From the NCBI GenBank assembly GCA_030549335.1, contig CM060188.1, positions 46,837,696 to 46,901,695 of the forward strand: a stretch of DNA of 64,000 bases, given 5' to 3'. Origin of the DNA: Pontederia crassipes (Eukaryota > Streptophyta > Magnoliopsida > Commelinales > Pontederiaceae). The notes under the pieces are model-generated. The model saw only the letters and a list, made by a program, of their open reading frames with translations. It was not told where the DNA came from and searched no databases. Position 1 is the first letter of the stretch. Every line of letters begins with the position of its first letter. The position numbers and the translations under genes were made by a program. Shown here piece after piece: positions 10,330 to 22,518 of the stretch.

Positions 10330-12760
10330 TATGAACCCAGAAATACCCATAATTGCAATCGGTGATAGAAGAATGTTATAGATATAAGGAAAATGAAGAT
10401 AATAAAGAATATATATATGATTTACAATTGATTCAATTATGAGATCGAGTTGGATCAGATCCAACTTCTGTGTTACAAATTGGACTACATGAAGAGTCAG
10501 CATAATGTGAGACAAATAAATTATGGTTTAATTATATTTATTTGAAATTTTTGAAATAATTATATATGAAAAATTTTGCTGAGATTTGTAAGAAGAATTG
10601 ATTTGGCCAAGTTAAGACTTTTTCTTTCATCCCAAATTATAGTATTTATGACCTAAAAATATGAGTATTCGTAATTATTTTATATACATTTGAATATATT
10701 GAAATTTGACTTAATTACTTTTACTATGAGGGAACTCTTTCAACTCGTTCTTCGAGAACTTCTGTTATTAATTACAAAGATGATAATATTATGATTAAAT
10801 TCATTTATTTATAACATTAATTATTTGATTCATTGGTAATCTTTAGGTTGATATTATGTTGCCTAAAATTCATTTGATCTCATTTTTATTGATTATCATA
10901 TATTGTTCCAATCACTCGAATTGTTCTTCAGTATTGTATCGGTTGGTATTAGAGTTGAGATTTCTATTCGATTTTCTAATTATTTCTCATTATTTTGTGT
11001 ATTCCCTATTTGAGTTTTTTAAAAAAAACTACAAAATTTTGTTTATTTGTTCTTTAAACCCTAGTCATTTTCCTTGTATGCTCTTATTTGTTTTTCAAAT
11101 CCTAACCATCATCCTTATTTATTCTTCAAAGTCTCCTACAATTTTAGAAAAAATAACTGAGAAAAAATCCAGAAAAAGAAAAAATTTGAAAAAGAAAGTG
11201 CAAAAAAGGAGGAAAGAGAAAAAAAATTTTGAAAAAAAAAAGATTCAAAAGGAAGAGAAAATAATGAAAAAACAAAGAAAAGGGATTATTGTTGCAGTCA
11301 AACGCAAAAGAAAATTTTAGAATATAATAATTAGACTCAAGAAAGATTGAAAATATTTGATATCTATCATTATTTAACAACATTTTCTTGATTTTTATTT
11401 TTCAAATTCAATTTCAAATATTATTTTGATCTTGAAATCATATTAATGAATTAGAATGATATAATTGTTTATTGCCTTGTGTTGAATTGCATTAGTTTTT
11501 TCTAAAACTTGTTGGATGACTCAAGAGAAAAAAAGCTGAGTGATGAGTACGATTGGAAAAAAAAAGTTAAATAAAGTTGGAATAAATATGAGTGTCACAA
11601 TATGAGGTAGTGATTATTGCTTTTATCATCACCTTTTTTGCTATAGAAATTTCATATAATATCAATGGAAAAGGACAAAAAGTATAATATTGTAAATGAA
11701 GAAATTGATCAGACAAAAATGAAGGAGGTCATACAATATTTTTCAACGTTTTGATTACTAAACTTCATGATCAATAGATGTGCAGAATGATCAAATTGCA
11801 CAACTACAGTAAGATATACAACCAAACTAAAAGAAGAGATCATAAAAAACATCGTGCTCCCGGTGATGAAGAAATTAAAGAAGAAGATGATAAAGCCTAT
11901 AATATAAATTGGAGAAGGCACAGTCGTGTTCACATTTGAGCTATAAGAAATAATCGAGAAAGTGATAGAGATGTTACTGATTAAAACAAAAGTTCAATTA
12001 AATTATCTCTCCCTATCTTCCAAGCTAAAAATGATCTTGATGTTTATATTGAGTGGGAATAAATAGTAGAAAGTATGTTTAGATGTCATAATTACTTTGA
12101 TGATAAAAATGTTAAACTTATCATTGTATCTTTTGTTGATTATGTTATTACTTGGTGAAATCAATTAACCATTAACAAACACAAAAATCGAGAATCTTCA
12201 ATTGAACATTGGGATGATATGAAAATTATATTGATGAGAAGATTTGTTCCTCTATTATGTTATCGTAATTTACGTATGAAATTGCATACTATGAGACGGA
12301 TAAAAAATTGTTCAGAAGTACTAAATAGAAATGGAAATGACATTCCTTCGTGCCAACATAAATAAGGATCTGAAGACACAATTGCAAGATTCACGTGTGG
12401 GCTGAATCGAGAGATTTTCAGAGTTGTAGAATTGAAAAAATAATTGAAATTGGATGAAATTTGACGTAAGGCTATAAAGATTGAGCAATTGAAGAAAGAT
12501 ATTTGTCTAAAGCAACTCAAAAATTGGAGGGAAATTAAGGTTGAAAATTTCAACTCAAGAGATAAAGATATTGTCTCTAATAGCTCACAAAGACTCGAGA
12601 TATTAAATGTTTTTGTCTTGGTTCAAGTCATTACTTCATATTGTTCAAATAAATGGACTATGATCATGATAGACAACGATGATATTACATATGAAAAAGA
12701 GTTGTCACAACAGAGTGCATCATCATCAGCAGAAAGAAAGATATAATTGATTGTCATACT
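10330..12760 (+). pseudogene. Gypsy gag relic with zinc-knuckle trace
   Basis: Fragments in changing frames resemble Ty3/gypsy Gag. Near 12010-12300 there is a DVYIEWE block, a VIT/W-NQL block, then HWDDMKIILMRRFVPLLCYR (the WxxMKxxMRRRFVP motif). Near 12390 there is ARFTCGLNREI. At about 12620-12700 a SYCSNKWTMIMIDN segment corresponds to the region around the CCHC knuckle, with most cysteines lost. A lysine-rich purine tract at 11140-11320 lies within it and is not a gene. Confidence 0.7.
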
Positions 12761-13489
12761 ACAATTCAAAATAATTTTGAGAGGTTCGAGGAAGAGAAAG
12801 ATGAAAAAAATGAATGTCACAACTTGAATTTTGAGAATGAAAGAAGATTAGATCTTGATTATTTAGAAATATCACTTTTGAAAAGCATTAAGAGAAAATA
12901 TTTCTGTGTTGAGTGTTGTGATGATGAAAAGAGATTATATCTTGAGTGTTTAGAAATGTCATTTTTAAAGAGATTTGAGAAAAGAGACTTAAGTGATAAG
13001 AAAAGAGAATTCAATAAATTTTTGTCCTGACACTAACCATATTTTATTTTATTATTTTGATTTTTCTTGAAGAGACATGTAGGATTCGATTTAATGAAGT
13101 TACACATTCTATCTTGCGAGAAGTTAAAAGATATTTTGCTAAGTTCATGACATTATGTTTTAAAACTACATCTCTTATCTTTGAAATTTTATATTTATTT
13201 GATGTGACTAACTTGCAGATTTTAATTGAAAGAAGTATTAAATGATCTGTAATCATTAGATCTCAATATTCTATTGCATCTTCTTATTTCCTGAGTGCTG
13301 ACGTTTAAGTCCTTAGTATTTTTTATTGGTTGATTTTGTCTTCTACATTTTGTGATAAGCTTGGAATCTTATTTATTTCCTTTGATCAATCCCGTATTGC
13401 TAAGATCATTTCTGTTGCAATCTTTCATATAATTTTCACGTCATAATTAGAAATTTTATTGCATTTTCATTAGACTTATGTGCATTTTT

Positions 13490-14127
13490 TATTTGAAGAT
13501 TTGATATTAATGTTTTTGGAGATATTTTGATTTATAACAACCATTTGCATTATCATCATTTTAGTGATGTTTTGAGTAGTTGCATGGACTTTATTGATTA
13601 CTTCAACGACCCAAGTTATTTGCTTGGTATGAATCTTACAATATTTACTTTCACATTTCAGGAATTCATATTATTTCATAGAAACTAACATTTTTATATT
13701 GGAACTGTTTGACAATCTCCATATTGGCTTCCTACTTCTTTGGAATATATTTCATATTTTATTTGAGAGGATCCTTATGCGTAAAGGAAGATCCCAAGTT
13801 TCATAATATGTTTATTAAAATACCACTGTTTCATGAGTATAAGATATTTCATCCAGACGAGTATGAAAGTTTAATTACTTTTTATATTACTTATGTTGTT
13901 ATTTTTCTACACTTACAAAAGTTAATCAGGGTGATATAAATGAGAAATCGTACTTGCATCCTAGATTGAGATACATCGTGCACGCCATATGATACATGAA
14001 AGGGAAGTATCAATATTATGCATGTCCTAAATTATTTGATAAATTTAGATGTGTGATAGGTTATATTATTCTCATTGTGGATGCAAATTTGAGGAGAAAT
14101 CTTTTGAAGATGAGGGGAATAATGTAA
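13490..14127 (+). pseudogene. Trace of gypsy RT and polyprotein end
   Basis: VFGDILIYNNHLHYH near 13513-13560 looks like a decayed [15 protein letters not shown] RT active-site block, and KFEEKSFEDEGNN at about 14085-14124 looks like the usual end of Athila/Tat-type polyproteins. Between them frames are broken and no RNase H or integrase motif is legible. Confidence 0.4.
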
Positions 14128-14337
14128 AATGCCCATAATTACAATCGATAATAGAACATTATAAGAAAACAATCTTTTTGTGATAGAATTATTTGTCATA
14201 GAAGAAATGAAGTTCGTCACAGATAACTATTTATGATAGACTTGTGTCGACATATTTCTGTCATATTTGAATATGACATAAATAATATTGTGACAAATAC
14301 GGCCATGGCCCAGATCCCGACGAACACGACGACGATT

Positions 14338-14590
14338 GGACATAATAGATCGGCGAACGAGCGACACACGATGATGGCTGGGCACAACAGATCGGGGAAG
14401 GAGCAACACGCGAGGGTTGGGTGCTTGGGCACAACAGATCGGCAAAGGGCATGTCGACGTGCAATGTCTAGGCACAACAGATCGACGAAGGGTGAACGTG
14501 CGATGACTAGAAAGCTGGGCACAACAAATCGATGGAGGGGACGCGCGGTGGCTGGGCACAATAGATCAACGATGCGCGACAAGAGGGCAT
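14338..14590. repeat. GC-rich minisatellite, about six units of 37-47 bp
   Basis: Units start at 14338, 14380, 14427, 14470, 14517 and 14554 with the core GGGCACAACAGATCGGCGAA, followed by a variable G/C-rich part containing GCGACGCGCGATG-like text. Read on the minus strand, the core gives repeated VDLLCP or RSVVP peptides in long overlapping frames. That is a consequence of the repeat rather than evidence for a protein. Confidence 0.75.
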
Positions 14591-15075
14591 GGTAGATCGC
14601 GAAGGGCGACGCGACGATTGGGCATAGCTCCATGCAGGGCAGCACAAATTCATAGAGATGGATTGCATATTGGCGGACGATTGAGTTTCGGCGTTGACGA
14701 CACAAGATCCTCCTGCTCCTCCGACAGACATATGAAGCTAGCCTCCTTCCGACGATGGATTGCAGATTGGCGAGCGGCGAAGGGCAGAGGGCGGCACAAA
14801 CCTCTCACAAGCTCGACCACGATGGTGGCGACGATGCCTCTGTCGTCAGGGCCAGGAGGCTATCGGAGATGTTCCTGGCATTGCATCTCTACCACGTCGT
14901 CAGCCGGCCCAGGTGGAGTAGGGGAAGGTACCTTTCGGAGATCGTAAGTTTGTAAGAAAAAAATGGGACATGACCGTGCACGACCCCGGCCTTGGCGGGC
15001 CGATCGGGCCGGTCAAACATGATTTAATCGGCCTGAGCCCAATTCGACACGGCTCATTTGTCCATCTCTATCTTA
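14591..15075. other. GC-rich non-coding stretch of unknown origin
   Basis: The composition is GC-rich like the minisatellite on its left, with overlapping frames of about 100 codons on both strands that resemble nothing I know. It ends at 15060-15072 with CATTTGTCCATCTCTA, which looks like the end of a hAT-type non-autonomous element, but no partner end was found. Confidence 0.35.
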
Positions 15076-15249
15076 TAATTAATTGTTATATAATATAATA
15101 CAAAAATAGTTTAATTAATAATATTTGACTATACTATAATACTAATTAAAGCATAATAAATAATTAATAAAAATTAATATTAAATTTAATAATTTATTTT
15201 ATAAGATGAATAATAATGTATTAATAGATAATTATATATATTAAATAAT

Positions 15250-17300
15250 AATTAAAATAAAAAAGAGAAAAAAACAAAGAAAAATGAAAAATAATTTGTG
15301 TTATTCTCGCTTCCAACGAGAACTTGAAAAGTTCTTATTGAAATTAAGAATTTAAATCCTTTGGACAACGTTTGAAAATAGAATCGTGATTTTTCTCGAG
15401 TTTCACGTAAATAGTTGAGTTGATAGATTAATTCGTGGTATGTTTGAATAGAGTGGAACGTAATGATAAGAAAATATGATAGAAAAAACAAATGTGATAG
15501 ATTAATTTTAGTAGGTGTTAATAAAAATAGGTATTAAAATTATAAAATATAATTTTGGTAAAAAATAAGTAATTTTTTTTATTACAATGTTTTAAAATTA
15601 TATTATTTTAAATATAAAAAAATATTTTTATTAAATTATATTGAATGAAATATTAAATTTTTTAATGAAATAATAAGTAATGAATAATATTATATTAATC
15701 CATTATAATAAATATTTTTATATTAATTAAATAAATATTTTATATAAGATAGATGAAAGAGAGAAAATGGTTAAAAAATAGTTTGTAAACCAAAAAAATG
15801 TCACTTAAAATAACTGAAAACAAAAAAAGTAACGTTAAAAAAAAGTTGACATAATTAGTAGGGATGTGTCCTGACCCGCTAAGTGCTAATAGTTTTAGGT
15901 TCAAACCTTAAAGCTCCCATGTTGGCCAAGGTACTATTTCTACTTCCGTCCAAACACTAGATTAGTTGAGTATTAATAACCTCATATATCGGTGGGTGGA
16001 CCATTGACTTAAAAATAGGTGGAATTAAGGTGCCCTAGTTGGTAATGGAACCAAGGATTTCAGCCCGGTTCCTCAAACAAGGATCGATGAACTAGTTGCG
16101 GAGATGAAATTAGACTACCATTATTACCCTAGTCCTAGGATCAACCATCTTCTTCTTTTTTCATTTTTTTTATTTGACCTTCCTTTTTTTTTTCTTTTAC
16201 CATTTTCTCTTTTTTTGCCTTTGTTATATAAATAACTTATTTATTATATATAAACCAATTATAATAAAGGATTAATATAGTATTATTTATTACTTATTAT
16301 TTTGTTAAAAATTTAATATTTCATTAAATATAACTAAATTTTAAAACACTTTTTATATTTAAATAATATACTTTAACAAATTTTTATAAATTTTTTTTAT
16401 TTATATTAATTAATAAAATTATATTTTATATTTATAATACCTATTTTTATTCACACACCCACTAAATTTAATTAATTATATCTACTTTTTACTAACATGA
16501 TTCTTCATCATTATGTTCCACTCCATCCGAACTCACCTTGAACAAATTTGTGAATTCAACTATTTATGAAGAACTTGAGAGAAACTATGGTTCGTTTTTC
16601 AAACACAAATGATTTGATTCCACCCCAAAAACCAAGCTAGCCCTTTACGTTTGGCAGAACTAGATGGAGGTTCTACCTAGTTCCATCGACAAACATTGCC
16701 TTAAGAAATAAGAAGGGTCACATGATACCTTGATTGGAACTTAAGTTTCGATCATCGTTATGGTACGCTTGACAATTGAACTAGCGGAACTTAGTTTTAA
16801 TAGGTTTCGTCAAATGACGTGGATGAAATGAAAAGCAGAATTAGATGGGGAACCAGGCACTTTATTTTTTTTCAATTTTTGTGTTTGACGCGATGACACT
16901 TTTTTTTCTATTTCATTCTTTCGTTCCTTTTTTCTCTCATATTTCTTTTATAAAATAACTGATTTAATAAATAATACATATTTATTAAACAAATTGATAT
17001 AATATTATTTATTACTTGTCATTTTATTTTAAAAAATAATATTTCATTAAATATAGTTTATAGAAAATAAATTTTTATATTTATCTAATATATTTTTAAC
17101 AAAGTTTTTAAATAAAACATATAATTTATACTTTAATTATTATTAATTAATAATATTTTATATATACAATACTCATTTTTTTATTTAAATACCCAATAAA
17201 GTTAATTCATCACATGAACCTTTTTTTATCACATTAACTATTATTGCATTTCATTCTATCCATTCAACAATATTTGTAGTAGAACAACATCTTATTAGAC
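15250..17300. repeat. Three copies of an AT-rich repeat, two forming a large inverted repeat
   Basis: The segment at about 15400-15760 recurs inverted at about 16240-16560 and again, in the same sense as the second, at about 16910-17290. Shared landmarks are a GAGTGGAACRTAATGAT block, an AATAAAAATAGGTATTA block and an ATTTAATGAAATATTAAATTT block. The first two copies flank 480 bp of unrelated sequence and could fold as one long imperfect hairpin. The family may be a TIR transposon with long ends. It is unassigned. Confidence 0.6.
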
Positions 17301-17509
17301 TGAAAGTGTTATCTATACTATCCGCATCACACGGTTATTCATAATTTTATTAATATGAAAAGACTATCTTAAACCATATCGCCCGTGAATAGAAAGAATG
17401 ATCGAATTATACTTGGTGTGAAAATTTTCAAGTTGAGCAAACTTAGTTAAATTATTCAAATTTTTCCATACACTAAAATGGTTTTCCATGAATATCTATC
17501 TATATATAT

Positions 17510-18108
17510 TTAAAAGGTAAACAGTGGAACGCCACGCTGGATCTGCACAAATTTTTGAAAAAATAATTGAATAATAATAATAAAGTTAAAAAAATAGAAT
17601 TTAATCAAATATTTATAATCTAAATTATATCCTAATATTACGATATAATCAACTATATCTAACTATATCCTAATGTTACCGTATCTAAACAAAACTATAT
17701 TCTAATATTACTATTAGTATAAATTAATTATAAATAAAATTATTTAAAAGGTAAACAGTGGAATGCCTCATGGCATCTCCACAAAGTTAAAAAAATAATT
17801 GAATAATAATAATAGAGTTTAAAAAAACAGAATTTAATCAAACATTAATAATATAAATTATATCCTAATATTACGATATAATCAACTATATCTAACTATA
17901 TCCTAATGTTACCGTATCTAAACAAAACTATTCTCTAATATTATTGTTAGTAAAAATTAATTATAAATAAAATTATTTAAAAGGTAAACAGTGGAATGCC
18001 TCATGGCATCTCCACAAATTTTTGAAAAAATAATTGAATAATAATAATAATAGAGTTTAAAAGAAAACAGAATTTAATCAAACATAAATAATATAAATTA
18101 TATCCTAA
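17510..18108 (+). repeat. Left part of a tandem array, unit about 234 bp
   Basis: Units begin TAAAAGGTAAACAGTGGAA at 17511, 17745 and 17978. They contain TATATCCTAATATTACGATA and similar TCCTAATATTA text. The third unit stops after 131 bp at 18108, exactly where CTAG of the inner Helitron begins. Confidence 0.9.
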
Positions 18109-18112
18109 CTAG

Positions 18113-18660
18113 GCAACTAAATCGCGTGTTGCGCGATAAGTAATAATTTTTAAAATTTTATACAAATATATATTTGAAATATTTTTATGTCCTTAAAAAT
18201 ATAATTATTCATTTTAGAATATTTTTAAAACCATACAAAAAAATTTATCTTACAAATATAATTATTTCAAAACAAATTATTAAATGGCTGAAAATTAAAA
18301 GGAGAAGAGTGAACAAACTATTGACTCATGATATCGGAGTTATTTTAATTAGAATCACTAATATTATGTGAAAATGTGTCAATTAATAATTTCTCATAAC
18401 GATTTTCATGTTACCTTACATTTTTAGAAGCACTTGTCACATGAAAGTGTTACTTCATTTATTAATAAAACAAATTATTAGTGATGGTGGGCAATTTGCC
18501 CCCGCACCATCTTTCGGGGATCGAGGGGGGTGGATTGCCCTCCTCCCTTTGGGTCCCCGAATCTTCGTGTCTTAATTTTTTATTAATAATTTATTCCAAT
18601 CCATCGTATATATATTGATAAATTTGTCTCTCTCCTTCTCCCTAATCCTAATATCACTCA
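18113..18660. other. AT-rich 3' subterminal part of the inner Helitron
   Basis: The stretch is non-coding and AT-rich up to a C/G-rich inverted stretch at 18485-18560 (GGGCAATTTGCCC, and CCCCGCACC pairing loosely with GGTCCCCG). I see no gene in it. Confidence 0.5.
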
Positions 18661-19083
18661 CCATCTCTCATCTCTCATGAGCGGCCGGTGCCCCCACCCC
18701 CCATCAACTCCGTCAGTGTCCCCATCAACTTCGAATTGCCAAAAAGCTCTTGGCTCCATCCAAGCTCTAAATCTCACGGATCTCCTCTTGACACCTGACC
18801 ACGACAACAGATCCGGCCATGGCGACAGGTGGAAACTTGACGATGATGACACTATCTGGCGACGGATCTGGTGGGTCCACGACGTCGCGATCCTTCTCCT
18901 CGTGACTGAACTTCATGTCCAACCTTCGATCAAGCCTCGAGCAGGTCCTCCTCGGCTCATCTGGAATGCCAATGTCGTCGTCGCACTCTCTCTGGCAAAG
19001 GAAAGCTTCAGAGACAGTGATGACGCCCTCTTCCTGACTGATGACGGTGCCATCGTCGAGAGGAGGGCGGTAGTGAACTCCAA

Positions 19084-19200
19084 GGCCGGACGGAGGGCGT
19101 GCAAGGGGAGTGCGTGCTCATGCTGCCCTTCAACTGCAACCACCTCTGCTTGTGCAAGGAGTGTGAATGCCCCCATTTGCCGTCAGTAGCCTTTTTTTGA
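19084..19200 (+). pseudogene. Possible captured RING-finger fragment (BOI/SBP1-like C-terminus)
   Basis: The frame ending at TGA 19198-19200 reads ECVLMLPFNCNHLCLCKECE then CPHLPSVAF. Plant BOI/SBP1-type RING E3 ligases end with a closely similar VLLLPCRHLCLCxxCE segment followed by CPxC. The match is short, the final CPxC is CPH, and the frame upstream has no clear coiled coil. It is probably an old gene fragment carried by the inner Helitron, lying opposite to its direction. The 500-bp GC-rich region upstream (18660-19080) may belong to the same source gene but is not recognisable. Confidence 0.4.
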
Positions 19201-19335
19201 ACATTTTCTATTTTTTTACACTTTTACCTAAGAAATTGGAGAATCAGGATCCCAGCAGAGGTTCAGGATGAGGTCGGGGCGAAAATCGGAGCTCGGGATC
19301 GGGGACAGGATGAGTGTCCCCCGCCCTGACAGACA

Positions 19336-20730
19336 ATTTTCAACGGATAGAAATCCGTCGCAATTTGCGACGGATTTTGTGTCGAAAATATTTGCGATGG
19401 ATTTTTCGACGGTTACAATCGTCGGAAATAAAAATAATAAATTATGTAATTTATTATATTATTATTTTATTTTTCGACGATTAGGAACGTCGATATTTTT
19501 GACGGATATCCATCCGTTACAATTTCCGACGAATTTTCCAACGGTTACGATCGTTGGAAATTAAAATAATAAATTATGTAATTTATTATATTATTATGTT
19601 ATTTTTCGACAATTAGGAACGTCGATATTTCCTACGGATATCCATCTATTGCAATTCCGACGGATTTTCCGACGGTAACGACCGTCGGAAATGAAAATAA
19701 TAATTATGTAATTTGTTATATTATTATTTTATTTTTTGACGATTAGGAACGTCGATATTTTCGATGGATATCCATCCATCGCAAGCCGTAATTTTCGACG
19801 GTCGTAACCGTCGATAAATGTATAATAATATAATATGAGGAATATTTTATTAATATAATTAGCGACAGTCCAAACTGTCGCAATTTTCGACGGTTCCGAT
19901 TGTCGGTAATAATTAGCGACTGTTCAAACCATCGGTAAAATAAAAAATAAATATTATATATAACTAACATAGTATTTTATTTTTACAATTAAATAATTTT
20001 CGACGGTCACCGTCGATAATTTTAAAAATAATTAATATTTATTTTTTCGACAGTCAGAGTCATTGGTAATTAAAATTTCGTTATCCCGCTATTTTTTTCA
20101 TTTTCCCGCTTTCTCATCTTTCCACCTATATATATAATACTCATTATTTCTTTTCTCCTCTCCTCTCTCCCTCCTCTCCTCTCTCTCTCTCTCCCTTTCC
20201 CTCTCCCTCTCCCGGCCGGCGAGTCTCTGACCGGACGTCAAGCGTCGACCACCGACGACCCTCTCCCGCCGGCGTCTCTCTCCAGCCCGGATGCCAAGCG
20301 GCCGGATCCCGTCGCCGGCGGCCGGAGCGGCCGAGATTCCACCGCCTGCCAGCTAATTTTTTTATATTATAAAAATTCTTTGCGATGGTTTTGACCGTCA
20401 AAACTTCGATGGTCGTGCGACCGCCGAAATTTTTGGCGATAGCAACCACTGATATTTGCGACGGTCGACGTGACCGTCGAAGTTTCAACGGTTTCGTCGA
20501 CCGCCGGAAATATTGACGGTCGCGATCGCTGAATTTTTTATGATTTCGTCGACCGCCGCGAACATCGGCGGTCGTTACCGTCAGAAATTCGTCGAAATTT
20601 CCGGCATTTCTTTCCCAATCGTCGGAAATTATTTGCGATGACTATTTTTCAGACGAATCGATTAAGTCGGAAATGACGTTTTCGACGATCTTTGAGAGAA
20701 TTACAGACGGTTCCCATATTTCTCGTAGTG
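19336..20730. mobile_element. CACTA transposon end with subterminal repeats
   Basis: The right end reads TATTTCTCGTAGTG at 20717-20730, that is CACTACGAGAAATA on the minus strand, the standard CACTA terminus. Inside are many short inverted motifs of the CGACGGT / ACCGTCG kind. There is also a tandem array of about 131 bp built around CGAYRATTAGGAACGTCGAT (starts near 19475, 19606 and 19737), as in CACTA subterminal regions. A GC-rich block at 20210-20350 follows a CT run and a TATATATATAA sequence. No transposase frame is seen. The left terminus is missing or unrecognised, so this is a fragment or deletion derivative. Confidence 0.7.
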
Positions 20731-21429
20731 TGTGGATTCGCCGTGACACCCATTCATCATTCATGCAATGCATGGAACACAACATGGGGGTGAAAGAGAA
20801 CACAAGTATAAAATTCACACGGTGGCAACTTGTATTATACATGGATAAAGAAAATTCACTGTTTTTTTTTGTTAAGAAAATTCACTGTTGGTTTTGGAGG
20901 ATGAAACGTTTGGGAGGTTAAGTAATTGACCCCACTTGTCTTTGGGAAAAAAATAACTCATGTGTACTTTATGACACTTAATGTTTCAAAAAAATAGGAA
21001 AAAGTTAAATAAAAATTAAAAAAATATATAAAAAACTTAAAGAATATGTGAATTCAAAATGGGTCCACATGTGTGGACCTACCATTGATTCATAGATCAA
21101 TGGTGATCTTTGATAGATATTTTTTAAGATAAATTTATAATTAATTTATATCTACTATTAATCTATACATTAATAATAATTCACATATATGAATCTCATT
21201 TGAGTTCATACAATTTTTTTTATTTAAAACCCCAATTATGCTGAGAGCAATTTGAAAACTCCTCTTTTGTATTGGCTTTATCTAAATATAAGTTTTGATT
21301 AATTTAATTAATTTGATGTTGTTTTAAGTCGCATGCTTAATTATTACGTTGGCAATAAAATCGAAACCTTAATTAATCTGAAACATATCAAGTAACATCG
21401 TAAAACATGAAAAGTTTTTAATATTATAA
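20731..21429. other. AT-rich spacer between CACTA end and LINE-2
   Basis: No coding frame and no repeat were recognised. A short inverted pair (ATGTGTGGACC / CATTGATTCATAGATCAATG) occurs near 21065-21100. Confidence 0.5.
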
Positions 21430-21498
21430 TTTTTACTTTGTTTTACTATATTTATTGTATCGCAGTCTCTATACTCCTCACTTCTTATTATCTTCTTC

Positions 21499-21924
21499 AT
21501 GCTGCAGTTTCCCACAACGATTTTCATTTTCTTTTGTCTTGCGTTTATGCTTACTTTGCATAGATGTCTGTTATGGAATAATCTTAATTTTATTAATTCG
21601 CATGATTTTCCATGGGCTTTAATCGACAATTTTAATTGCATTTTATCTCCTGAGGATAAAAAGGGGGGTAACCAATTTAGAACCTCTAGATCTTCTACTC
21701 TTTTGCAAAGCCTCATTGATTCACACGGCTTTATTGACATCAATCCTTCAGGTATTCCCTTTGCTTGGTGCAATAACCGTCTTGGGCAAGCTCGCATTTT
21801 TTGTAGATTAGAAAGAATGTTCGTCAACCACTTCTGGTTTGACTCCTTTCCGGGTCTTGATCTCTTGACCCTCCCGCGCTGTGCGTCAGATCATGCTCCG
21901 ATTCTCTTTCAATCTGATCTTTAA
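21499..21924 (+). pseudogene. LINE-2 endonuclease, C-terminal half
   Basis: After an early frameshift near 21565, the frame reads LWNNLNFINSHDFPWALIDN, then a decayed GDFN block (DNFNCILSPEDK), later RLERMFVNHFW and finally CASDHAPILF, the SDH catalytic motif near 21884-21910. The N-terminal half of the nuclease is missing, consistent with 5' truncation. Confidence 0.85.
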
Positions 21925-22518
21925 CTCTCCCGCCCACGATCTTTCAAATACGAACATTTCTGATTTCTCCACCCTCAGGCTAAGGACATTATCAGTCGTC
22001 ACTGGTCTTCCTCCTCGGACTCCACTCCCATTCAAGACACCCTTAAGCTTATCCGTAAGGACACTCTCCGATGGAACCGTGAGATCCTTCGGCGACTGGA
22101 GGTGCGTGCCCAAGAGGCCCTGGACCGCATCTGGTTGCTCGAGGGTCTCGATAACTCTAGGGGTCTGTCTGGCCATGAATTAGCTACTCTTCGATCCACC
22201 TATCACTTACATGCTGCACTACTTAGACAAATCATTTTCAAGTGGTGGAGTAGAGCAAGGACTGCTTGGCTCCATCATGGGGATCGTAACACCAAATTTT
22301 TTCATCTTCAAACCATCATCCGTCAAAAGCAAAACCTCATTTGCCAAATCCAACTCGACTCTGGTGAGGTTCTCACCCAGCCCCATCTCATCGAAAAATA
22401 TTATGTTGAGCATTATGTTAATCTCTGAAGTCCCCCGCTGTCTCTCTCTAGTTCGCGTATTTCCTGGCCTAATTTACCTACCTATGATCCGAGCCTTTTT
22501 CCCTCACTCATAAGCCCT

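Larger units (their letters stand above)
8736..14130 (+). mobile_element. Strongly decayed Ty3/gypsy (Athila/Tat-like) retrotransposon
   Basis: A probable LTR ends TCA at 10193. It is followed by a decayed non-Met primer site, a gag relic (about 10330-12760), RT traces (about 13490) and a tail resembling the C-terminal end of gypsy polyproteins near 14085-14127. AT content and stop density are high throughout. The left end of the 5' LTR and any 3' LTR could not be found, so the left coordinate is a guess. The clade rests mainly on the primer site. Confidence 0.6.

Noticed and set aside
10856..11320. 154-codon frame with a lysine- and arginine-rich C-terminus
   Set aside because: It is a purine-rich low-complexity tract inside a decayed gypsy gag region, and the frame has no motif.
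14217..14705. 162-codon minus-strand frame with repeated VDLLCP peptides
   Set aside because: The peptide repeat follows from the GC-rich minisatellite. Several frames on both strands are open for the same reason.
18677..19189. 170-codon plus-strand frame taken as one gene
   Set aside because: The RING-like text lies in a different frame at its 3' end, and the rest has no recognisable motif. GC-rich composition alone explains the open frame.
14157..20730. CATTATAAGAAAAC at 14157 as the left end of a CACTA element ending at 20730
   Set aside because: The span would cross the inner Helitron border at 18109 and the flanks show no shared 3-bp duplication. The left sequence is only a weak match.
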